A stretch of 16,073 nucleotides of DNA from assembly GCA_002441085.1 (NCBI GenBank), contig DJVF01000025.1, forward strand, positions 1 to 16,073, given 5' to 3'. The notes below the pieces were generated by a model that saw only the letters and a program-made list of their open reading frames with translations, had not been told where the DNA came from and made no database searches. The position numbers and the translations under genes are program-made. Positions 9,560-15,595 of this stretch are shown here, piece by piece (position 1 is the first letter of the stretch; every line of letters starts with the position of its first letter). Source of the DNA: Patescibacteria group bacterium UBA6263. GTDB taxonomy: Bacteria > Patescibacteriota > Gracilibacteria > Absconditabacterales > Absconditicoccaceae.

Positions 9560-9747
9560 TTCAATAAAACCTTCATAAGTTCATTAGATTTGCAAAGATT
9601 TGATCAATTTTTATAAGTATTTTTCAATTCTTCTAATAAAGATGTCTTAATCCCATCTTCAAACTCTTGATTTATTCTAGATTGTATCAAAAGAAATTCT
9701 TCCAAATCTTTTCCAGCCTCGTAAACTTCCAATGAATTATAAATCAT
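9532..9747 (-). CDS. Small acidic helical protein, unknown function (71 aa)
   Basis: The ORF starts MIYNSLEVYEAGKDLEEFLL and continues with QSRINQEFEDGIKTSLLEEL, then a Lys-rich tail ending LKGREMLKSG. Three of its glycines use TGA, so it is only visible under code 25. The composition is alternating charged and hydrophobic, predicted mostly helical, with no signal peptide or membrane span. It sits between the purB terminator and the nrdD promoter region on the same strand, and the 44-aa membrane ORF overlaps its end. I do not recognise the family. Confidence 0.5.
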
Positions 9748-9777
9748 TATACAAATATATTAAAAAATAAAATTTAC

Positions 9778-9804
9778 AAAAAAATCCCATCAAACAGTTG
9801 AGGG
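9778..9804 (-). terminator. Terminator-like hairpin upstream of the small ORFs
   Basis: On the minus strand CCCTCAA-CTGT-TTGATGGG forms a 7-bp stem with one bulged base and is followed by ATTTTTTT. It lies 107 bp beyond the purB terminator and 31 bp before the 71-aa ORF. Upstream, TTGAAA (9852-9857) and TATCTT (9830-9835) with a 16-bp spacer could be a promoter. It may be a backup terminator or a small attenuated leader. Nothing else is recognised in the gap 9748-9882. Confidence 0.4.
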
Positions 9805-9875
9805 ACACAAATTTTCAAAAACCTCCATCAAGATATTTATTCAGTTTTTAATTTCAAGATTAAAACAAAATAAAT

Positions 9876-9911
9876 ATAAAAAAATCTCTCCCAGAAAACC
9901 TAAGAGAGATT
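9876..9911 (-). terminator. Rho-independent terminator of purB
   Basis: On the minus strand AATCTCTCTTAG-GTTTT-CTGGGAGAGATT (9911 to 9883) forms a 12-bp stem with two G-U pairs and a 5-nt loop, followed by a run of Ts. It begins 17 bp after the purB stop. Confidence 0.85.
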
Positions 9912-9928
9912 CAAATTCAAAACAATAT

Positions 9929-11314
9929 TTACTTGCCAAGATAATTAAATGGTGTGACTGCTTTGAGTTCATCCTTTATGTCATCACTCACATCAAGCTC
10001 ATCTATCCAATTATGAATAATCTCTGAGCTAATTCCACCCTCTCCTTTACGAGTAAGCTCTTTAAGGGCCTTATAAGGATCAGGATAGAATTCCCGACGA
10101 AGTATAGTCTGAATACCCTCAGAAACTACAGCCCAATTATTAGCAAGGTCGTAATTAATTTTATTCAAATTTGGCTCAACTTTGCCAAATGCTTTTTGTA
10201 AAGATTTGATAGTGATCAGCATATGAGCAAATGGAACTCCAATAATTCTCTCTACTGTTGATCCGCTCAAATCACGTTGCAAACGCGATACAGGAAGTTT
10301 TGTTGCAAGATGTTCAAACAAAGCAATTGCTATGCCAGCATTCCCTTCAGCATTTTCAAAATCAATAGGATTGACCTTGTGTGGCATAGCTGAAGATCCT
10401 ACTTCATCCGACTTAGTTTTTTGGTTGAAGTAGTTCATAGAAATATACGCCCACATATCACGAGACATATCAATCATCACTGTGTTTACTCTCTTACAGA
10501 TATCGAATAGTTCTGCAAGGTTGTCATAACTTTCGATTTGAGTTGTTGTCCTTTGACGTACAAGATCAAGTTTAGTCAAAAGAAATTCATCTGCCCACGA
10601 ATGCCAATCAATCTCAGGGAAAGCAACATAATGAGCATTTAAATTCCCTGTAGCTCCACCAAATTTTGCTTCAAAACTATAAGTAGAAATTTGACTAACT
10701 AATCTTTTTAATCTCTCTACAAAGACTTGAATTTCTTTACCAAGCATTGTAGGTGAAGCAGGTTGTCCATGAGTATGAGCAAGCATTGGGATTTCTTTCC
10801 AAACACTAACACAGCTATAATACAGTTCAAATATAAGATCTTCTAACTCAGAAACAATATGGTTCAAAGCATCTTTTATCATCATATTCCAAGCCACGCT
10901 ATTGATATCATAAGAAGTCAATCCAAAGTGAATAAACTCCTTATATTTGGAAATATCGACACCACCTATACTAGGATCAGCATACTCATCAAATTTTTCC
11001 CTGAGCCAATATTCCACAGCCTTAACATCATGATTAGTAGTTTTTTCTAATTTTTTGATTCTTTTAGCATCTTCAATAGAAAACCTTTCTATCAGATGAT
11101 CGAAATAACCAAAAGCAAATTGATCAAAATCATTAAGCTGAGGCAAAACATTACACAAAGCCTTGAAGTATTCGATTTCCACCTCTACCCTATATTTAAT
11201 TAGAGCAAACTCAGAAAAGCACTTCCTAAGATTGACGGTCCTATCAGCATAACGCCCATCAATTGATGAAATAGCAGTTAATGAAGATAGTTCCAAAAAA
11301 TCATTTTTTTTCAT
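9929..11314 (-). CDS. purB: Adenylosuccinate lyase, apparently of foreign (standard-code) origin
   Basis: This is a 461-aa complete protein, close to the ~456 aa of the E. coli-type PurB. Visible motifs are TTNHDVKAVEYWLREK (92-107), AHTHGQPASP (179-188), FGGATGNLNAH (218-228) and the fumarase/aspartase-superfamily signature GSSAMPHKVNP (306-316). It catalyses fumarate release from SAICAR and from adenylosuccinate; no other purine genes are in view, so a salvage role (IMP to AMP with PurA) is possible. All 21 glycines use GGN codons and none uses TGA, while in neighbouring genes more than half are TGA. It has its own promoter and terminator. This strongly suggests recent acquisition from a standard-code bacterium; the C-terminal style (LKAVTPFNYLGK) reminds me of Bacteroidota PurB, which is only an impression. 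Confidence 0.96.
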   Translation of the reverse strand: MKKNDFLELSSLTAISSIDGRYADRTVNLRKCFSEFALIKYRVEVEIEYFKALCNVLPQLNDFDQFAFGYFDHLIERFSIEDAKRIKKLEKTTNHDVKAVEYWLREKFDEYADPSIGGVDISKYKEFIHFGLTSYDINSVAWNMMIKDALNHIVSELEDLIFELYYSCVSVWKEIPMLAHTHGQPASPTMLGKEIQVFVERLKRLVSQISTYSFEAKFGGATGNLNAHYVAFPEIDWHSWADEFLLTKLDLVRQRTTTQIESYDNLAELFDICKRVNTVMIDMSRDMWAYISMNYFNQKTKSDEVGSSAMPHKVNPIDFENAEGNAGIAIALFEHLATKLPVSRLQRDLSGSTVERIIGVPFAHMLITIKSLQKAFGKVEPNLNKINYDLANNWAVVSEGIQTILRREFYPDPYKALKELTRKGEGGISSEIIHNWIDELDVSDDIKDELKAVTPFNYLGK

Positions 11315-11356
11315 AAATTTTTATTTTTATTGTTAGTATTTTTTATTTACACCGAC

Positions 11357-11386
11357 AATATATAGATATTCTACAATAAAAGTCAA
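11357..11386 (-). promoter_or_regulatory. Putative purB promoter
   Basis: On the minus strand TTGACT (-35, 11381-11386) and TATATT (-10, 11357-11362) are separated by 18 bp, about 45 bp upstream of the purB ATG. It is back-to-back with the promoter of the thr leader, with 30 bp between the two -35 boxes. Confidence 0.6.
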
Positions 11387-11416
11387 TAAAAACATTTTTA
11401 TAAATCTTATTTTTAC

Positions 11417-11445
11417 TTGATTTATAATTCAAAATAGATTATAGT
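11417..11445 (+). promoter_or_regulatory. Putative promoter of the thr leader-thrS operon
   Basis: TTGATT (-35, 11417-11422) and TATAGT (-10, 11440-11445) are separated by the optimal 17 bp. Transcription would begin near 11452, about 25 nt before the leader-peptide ATG, the arrangement expected for a ribosome-dependent attenuator. Confidence 0.6.
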
Positions 11446-11476
11446 TGAATTAGTTTAATATTCATTGGAAAAACAA

Positions 11477-11530
11477 ATGAAAAAAACTACTCTAACAAAC
11501 ACTACTACGATAACAACCAAAGTCTGGTAG
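11477..11530 (+). CDS. Threonine-rich leader peptide
   Basis: This is a 17-residue ORF, MKKTTLTNTTTITTKVW, ending in TAG. Eight of its 17 residues are threonine, using ACT, ACA, ACG and ACC codons. Its last codons and stop (TGG TAG) lie inside the 5' arm of an antiterminator hairpin, and a terminator with eight Ts follows. A weak GGA lies about 9 nt before the ATG. The downstream operon contains threonyl-tRNA synthetase, so translation of these Thr codons would sense charged tRNA-Thr. The design parallels E. coli thrL, but here it controls a synthetase operon. The ORF has no TGA, so its reading does not depend on the recoding. Confidence 0.85.
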   Translation: MKKTTLTNTTTITTKVW

Positions 11531-11595
11531 GAGTTTAACGTTAGAAAAAAATTATGAACTACTCCTACCAAACAATACGGAAGGAGATTTTTTTT
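11525..11595 (+). promoter_or_regulatory. Transcription attenuator of the thrS operon
   Basis: Region 2, TGGTAGGAGT (11525-11534), is perfectly complementary over 10 bp to region 3, ACTCCTACCA (11561-11570); this is the antiterminator. Region 3 can instead pair with region 4: CTCCT-A-CC (11562-11569) with GG-A-AGGAG (11579-11586), followed by eight Ts (11588-11595), a terminator. The two pairings are mutually exclusive. The leader-peptide stop codon is inside region 2, so a ribosome that finishes the leader masks region 2 and favours termination, whereas stalling at Thr codons frees it. The structures are seen by eye; the regulatory logic is inference from the classical amino-acid attenuators. 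Confidence 0.82.
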
Positions 11596-11611
11596 ATTTA
11601 AAACAATCAAC

Positions 11612-12028
11612 ATGAACCAATTTTGACCATGAATATACTTAATAGTGACCAATGCTCGAATACAAAAAGATGACAAATATTTGATTGCTCAAAGATCTCT
11701 TAATGAAAAACATTATCCATGATACTGGACAATCGTATGATGAAAATTGGAGGCTCAAAACTGACACAATGTACTTGAAGAAAATTTAAAAAAAGAGATT
11801 CTAGAAGAAGTATGAATACATGTCACGGAAATAAAGTTTTTATGAAACTATTATATTAATCAAGATAACCGTAAATGCCTATATATAACATTCTGATGTA
11901 AACGATTATCATGAGAAGCTCAAGCTCTTGAAGATACGGAAAACATACAACGATTGACACTAGAAGAATTAAAAAACTTCAAAGAACCAAGCTTTTTACA
12001 AAATTATTTAAGCTATATAGCAAAATAG
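11612..12028 (+). CDS. Nudix-like hydrolase with a modified Nudix box
   Basis: This is a 138-aa product under code 25, first gene after the thr attenuator. The N-terminus GIYLIVTNARIQKDDKYLI and the block PGYWTIVGGKLE (36-47) are Nudix-like. The helix reads ENLKKEILEEVGI (57-69): the usual REXXEE is KEILEE, and about three extra residues (QNGHNVLE) lie between GGKLE and the helix. Metal-binding E65 and E66 are retained. The family cleaves nucleoside-diphosphate-linked substrates; the specific substrate is unknown. The stop codon TAG overlaps the first base of a palindromic repeat, and thrS follows 105 bp later, so it is likely co-transcribed and controlled by the same Thr attenuator. A functional link to threonylation is not evident. 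Confidence 0.82.
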
Positions 12029-12096
12029 TCATTGCGAGCGTAGCGTGGCAATCTTATATTGTAAACAAATTAAATTGCTTCGTGCCTCGCAACGAC
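12028..12096. repeat. Imperfect palindromic repeat, GTCATTGCGAG family, copy 1
   Basis: The left arm starts GTCATTGCGAGCG and continues to GTGGCAATCTTA; the right arm read backwards starts GTCGTTGCGAGGC and ends AAGCAATTTA. The arms can fold into a long hairpin with an AT-rich loop. It shares its arm ends with the copy at 15473-15553. It lies between the Nudix-like gene and thrS, inside the transcribed operon. Similar GTCATTGCGAGG...GCAATCT intergenic palindromes are known in many unrelated bacteria. Confidence 0.85.
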
Positions 12097-12133
12097 AAAA
12101 GTAAAAAACAACATTTATTATTTAAAAAACACA

Positions 12134-14014
12134 ATGAACTCAGAAAATCAACTATTCAAACCACGTCATAGTTTGGCGCATATACTTGCTCAAGCTATCC
12201 AAAGGACTATCGATCCATCAGCCAAACTCTGAATTTGACCAGCTATCGATACATGACTTTATTATGACTTTATTTTTTCAGATGGAGTCACATTCAAAGA
12301 AGAAAATCTAAAAGATCTGACAAAATATATGCAAAAAATCACAAAAGAGAATCAACCATTCCATAGGATAGAAACAGATTATGACCAAGCAAAAGAAATT
12401 ATCAAAATCATGTGAGAAGAATTCAAAATTGAGTTATTAGATGAATTCAAATCTCAGTGAGAGACTGTTTTTTCTTTTTATATCAATACTATTCCTCTAG
12501 AAGCCAAAGATAGACTACTCAAAGACACTAAACCCTGATACCTAGAAAAATATGCTAAGATCAACGAATATCTTCTAAGCATTGAGGCATTACAACAATG
12601 AAACTTTGCAACATTTATAGATATGTGCGAATGACCTCATGTACAAAATACTAAAGAAGTGTTTGTAGATGGATTCAAAGCTGATAGAATAGCGGGAGCA
12701 TACTGGAGATGAAATGAAAAAAACCCAATGATGACCAGAATTTATTGTCTAGCTTTTGAAAATAAAAATACATTAAAAGAATATGAAACTATGATGGAAG
12801 AAGCCAAAAAACGTGATCATAGAGTATTGGGTAAAGCACTTGGTATTTATACATTTGACGATGAGGTTTGACCATGACTCCCACTTTGGCTTCCAAACTG
12901 AACTATCATAGCAGACCAGTTAGAAAATCTTGCAAAAAGAAAAGAAGAAGAGCAATGATACATGAGAGTCCGCTCACCCCATATAGCCAAACAAGAACTA
13001 TATCTCAGATCATGACATTTGCCATATTATGCAGAATCTATGTTTCCTCCGATGCAACTAGATGGAGAGACATATTATCTCAAATCTATGAATTGTCCGC
13101 ATCATCACAAAATTTATTGAGCAGAACCCAAAAGTTACAAAGACTTACCTATAAGATTTGCAGAATACGGACATTGCTACAGATACGAAGATTCAGGCTC
13201 ATTATTTGGACTCATGAGAGTGAGATCTATGGCTATGAATGATGCTCACATCTACTGCACAGAAGATCAATTTGAAACTGAATTTATGAAAGTAATGGAA
13301 CTCTATCAATACTACTTCAATCTTTTCTGAATAGAAAAATACCAAATGAGACTATCCAAACATAGCAAAGAATGATTAGGCAAAAAATACGTAGACAACG
13401 AAGCTCTATGGATCAAAACTGAAAATCAAATCAGGGAGGTCATGACCAAAAATAATATTCCATTTGTAGAAGCAGACAATGAATGAGCCTTTTACGGGCC
13501 CAAAATAGATGTTCAAATTCGATCTGTAATAGGTAGAGAATTTACTCTAGCAACCAATCAAGTAGATTTTGCAGTACCAGAAAGATTCAATCTTACATAC
13601 AAAGATAAAGATTGAGTAGACAAAACTCCTATATGTATCCACAGAGCACCACTAAGTACACACGAAAGATTTATATGATTTTTATTGGAACATTATTCTG
13701 GTGCCTTTCCACTACGACTAGCCTCCAAACAAATCAAAATCATTCCAGTTGCAGAAATATTCAACGATTATGCTGAACAAATTAAAAATAAATTTAAAGA
13801 AAAATGATTTAGAATTTCTATAGACGATAGCGATGATTCTTTCTCCAAAAAGATTAGAAACGGAGAGCTTATGAAAATTCCATATCTTTTAATAGTAGGT
13901 GAAAAAGAACAAAGTACAAATACTCTATCTATCAGAGAATTCAAATCCAAAAAACAATACGAAATCTCAGTTGATGAATTCTTGAAACAATGTCAGGATG
14001 AGATAAATATTTAA
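12134..14014 (+). CDS. thrS: Threonyl-tRNA synthetase (no N-terminal TGS domain)
   Basis: This is a 626-aa product under code 25, with about 20 of ~36 glycines encoded by TGA. The editing domain starts at once: H12-S-L-A-H16 and C165-E-G-P-H169, matching the His-x3-His and Cys-x3-His editing ligands. The class II core has the catalytic zinc Cys in MNCPHH (C321), motif 2 CYRYEDSGSLFGLMRVR (~348-364), EGAFYGPKID (450-459) and motif 3 IHRAPLSTHERFIGFLLEH (502-520), with zinc His372 and His503. The anticodon-binding domain covers ~530-626 (KIIPVAEIFNDYAEQI). The TGS domain that precedes the editing domain in E. coli ThrRS is absent. It lies in the thr-leader-controlled operon, 37 bp after a palindromic repeat. 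No Shine-Dalgarno is seen. Confidence 0.96.
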
Positions 14015-14030
14015 ATTTTTCAAAATAATT

Positions 14031-14348
14031 ATGTGAAACCAAATTTTACTACAAGCATGTCTGAGATTAGATAGGGAGAATATTCCAAAAGATTTAAAAA
14101 TAGGGAAAGAATACACATTCAAAAAGAACGAACATAGATTATATCAAATCAATGTTCCAATGGATCTAAGGACTTCTAATCGAGAATTTATATGTAGAAT
14201 AATTATTACAGAATATACTATTGGAAAAGGAATCACACAAGGGACATATATTCCAGTAAAATTTTTTACTGAAGAAGAAAATAACATAATCACAAAAACT
14301 TTTGTCTCAGATGAAGAAGTTGTAGAAATTTTATATAAAAAATCTTAA
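14031..14348 (+). CDS. Conserved-looking 105-aa protein of unknown function
   Basis: The true start is ATG at 14031, immediately followed by TGA (Gly2): MGNQILLQACLRLDRENIPK. The body has KIGKEYTFKKNEHRLYQIN, then VPMDLRTSNREF and a beta pattern ICRIIITEYTIGKGITQGTY, ending with an acidic segment and DEEVVEILYKK. This looks like a small all-beta domain with a helical end; no catalytic motif, signal or membrane span is seen. It starts 16 bp after thrS and ends 17 bp before the next gene, so it is in the same operon. It is not recognised with confidence. A standard-code caller would begin it at the internal ATG 14160 and lose 43 residues. Confidence 0.78.
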
Positions 14349-14365
14349 TATTAAAACTATTAAAT

Positions 14366-14617
14366 ATGATAATCAAAATACTCTGATCTCCATGATGCTC
14401 CAAATGTAAATTTTTGGAATTAGTACTTCAAAACGCATTATCCCAACTATCAATCAAAGCTGAAATACAAAATATTCAGGACTTATCTAGTATGATGAAT
14501 TATAATATTTCTAGCATACCATGATTGGTTATAGACGAAGAACTAGTATTTTCTTGATATGTGCCAAGTTTTGATGAAATGATAGAGATATTACAAAAAT
14601 TTTATTTAAAAAAATAA
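14366..14617 (+). CDS. Small thioredoxin/glutaredoxin-fold protein (CxxC)
   Basis: This is an 83-aa product beginning MIIKILGSPGCSKCKFLEL, with the redox motif C11-S-K-C14 after the first strand. SSIPGLVIDEELVFSG follows, where I51-P52 is the expected cis-proline, and then VPSFDEMIEIL as the last helix. This order and length match the small archaeal/bacterial 'redox-active disulfide' glutaredoxin-like proteins (MTH895/TM0996 type). The likely role is thiol-disulfide exchange in the cytoplasm. Both glycines around the CxxC (G7, G10) are TGA. It is 17 bp after the previous gene and 10 bp before the next, so it belongs to the thrS operon. Its partner is unknown; serving the ribonucleotide reductase is only a possibility. 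Confidence 0.85.
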
Positions 14618-14627
14618 TTATCATATT

Positions 14628-15152
14628 ATGAAAACTTTAGATTTTCCAGAACTTATACAAACATTTGAATATGATTGTTGAGCTAAAGCAATACAAGCAG
14701 TCTTAGCATATTATGGCATAGAAATATTTGAAGAACATATTATCAAACGAGCAAAAACAAATCCCAAAGATTGAACCACGACTCAATGAATATTAAAAAT
14801 ATTTAAAAAATATTGATTAAAATACGACTCTCAAGAAATGGAAATAGATAATTTAAAAAAATATATAGACAAAAGAATCCCAATAATAATATTACTACAA
14901 GCTTGGAATGATAAAATTACAGATTATACTAATAATTACAAAGATTGACATCGAGTAGTTGTAATATGATACGATAATAACAAAATTTACTTTGAAGATC
15001 CATACGCATTCAAACGCACTTTTTTAACATATCAAGAACTAAATAAAAGACGACATAGTAAAGAAAATTGACAAAAAATATTTAACCATTGAATAGCTAT
15101 CTACGGCAAACCAACAACTTTTGATTCCAAAAAAATTATTCATATGAAATAA
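14628..15152 (+). CDS. C39-like cysteine peptidase-fold protein
   Basis: This is a 174-aa product under code 25. The N-terminus LIQTFEYDCGAKAIQAVLAY carries Q11 and C17, spaced like the oxyanion Gln and catalytic Cys of the C39 double-glycine peptidase family (Q-x5-C). His108 in DGHRVVVIGYD and Asp124 in YFEDPY complete the Cys-His-Asp triad. No transporter or transmembrane segment is attached and no signal peptide is seen, so this is a stand-alone, probably cytoplasmic, C39-like domain rather than a bacteriocin exporter. It is the last gene of the thrS operon, 10 bp after the redox protein. The substrate is unknown. Confidence 0.82.
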
Positions 15153-15209
15153 CTTTAAATATTAGCAAAATTTGCAATCCACAAAATCAAAACCCAATAT
15201 AAACAAATC

Positions 15210-15237
15210 TTGCTTTTTTCAAGCAAATTCTTATACT
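15210..15237 (+). promoter_or_regulatory. Putative promoter of the Asn leader-aspS transcript
   Basis: TTGCTT (-35, 15210-15215) and TATACT (-10, 15232-15237) are separated by 16 bp, giving a start near 15244, about 24 nt before the leader ATG. The -35 region overlaps a small hairpin TTGCTT-TTTTC-AAGCAA (15210-15226), which might end the upstream operon but has no clear T-run. Confidence 0.6.
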
Positions 15238-15267
15238 AACATCACACTTATATCTTATAAAATTCCC

Positions 15268-15342
15268 ATGAAAAAGTTTATATCCAAATCAAACAATAAT
15301 AATTTAAATAATAACCAAATTCCTATTGGGAGATTTTTCTAG
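15268..15342 (+). CDS. Asparagine-rich leader peptide
   Basis: This is a 24-residue ORF starting MKKFISKSNNNNLNNNQ and ending with IPIGRFF and TAG. Seven asparagines lie within eight residues (AAC AAT AAT AAT, Leu, AAT AAT AAC), while there is no aspartate. Its last five codons and stop lie in the 5' arm of an antiterminator pairing, and a strong terminator follows. The downstream gene is aspS. The peptide would therefore sense charged tRNA-Asn, not tRNA-Asp, which makes sense if this AspRS also supplies Asp-tRNA-Asn for amidation. No clear Shine-Dalgarno precedes the ATG. Confidence 0.82.
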   Translation: MKKFISKSNNNNLNNNQIPIGRFF

Positions 15343-15402
15343 ATAAAAAATTTAAACGCTTACATACGCTTCTCTAGAAAGATTTCTAGAGGAGCTTTTT
15401 TT
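15328..15402 (+). promoter_or_regulatory. Transcription attenuator of aspS
   Basis: The terminator stem is GCTTCTCTAGAA (15368-15379) with TTCTAGAGGAGC (15384-15395), 12 bp with one G-U pair and a 4-nt loop, followed by seven Ts (15396-15402). The competing antiterminator is GGGAGATTTTTCTAGA (15328-15343) with TCTAGAAAGATTTCT (15373-15387), 15 bp including three G-U pairs. The leader stop codon TAG (15340-15342) is inside the antiterminator's 5' arm, so a terminating ribosome would block it and a ribosome stalled on Asn codons would allow it. Structures are by eye; mechanism is inferred. Confidence 0.85.
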
Positions 15403-15472
15403 ATACTCTATAAAATACTCAAATGAAATTCAAAACAATCTCACGAAAAATGCTCAAGATAATAAATTGACC

Positions 15473-15553
15473 GTCATTGCGAGGAGTACAACGACGAAGC
15501 AATCTTAATTTTTTATTCTAAGATCGCCACGTCATTTCATTCCTCGCGATTAC
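15473..15553. repeat. Imperfect palindromic repeat, GTCATTGCGAG family, copy 2
   Basis: The left arm is GTCATTGCGAGGAG through GACGAAGCAATCTTA; the right arm read backwards is GTAATCGCGAGGAATG through GACGTGGCGATCTTA. The ~35-bp arms form an imperfect hairpin around an AT-rich loop. It lies between the Asn attenuator and aspS, inside the transcribed leader, the same relative position as copy 1 before thrS. Apart from this repeat nothing else is seen in 15403-15595. Confidence 0.88.
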
Positions 15554-15595
15554 AAAACAATTTAACATTTCAATTTTATAATTTAACATTTCCAA

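Noticed and set aside
9755..9828. Minus-strand 22-codon ORF MEVFENLCPSTVGWDFF as a leader peptide.
   Set aside because: It shows no enrichment for one amino acid, its ATG would lie at or before the likely transcript start, and it runs through the hairpin; not comparable with the Thr and Asn leaders.
11477..11595. T-box riboswitch instead of leader-peptide attenuator upstream of thrS.
   Set aside because: There is no T-box bulge (TGGNACCGCG-like) or stem I of the required length between the promoter and terminator; the Thr-rich ORF explains the region better.
12868..13242. 124-aa plus-strand ORF without TGA.
   Set aside because: It is an out-of-frame shadow inside thrS; its frame gives basic, low-complexity protein, whereas the thrS frame carries all class II motifs.
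15423..15518. Short ORF MKFKTISRKMLKI... reading into palindromic repeat copy 2.
   Set aside because: Half of it is repeat sequence, it is not conserved-looking, and it lies in the leader between the attenuator and aspS; more likely chance.
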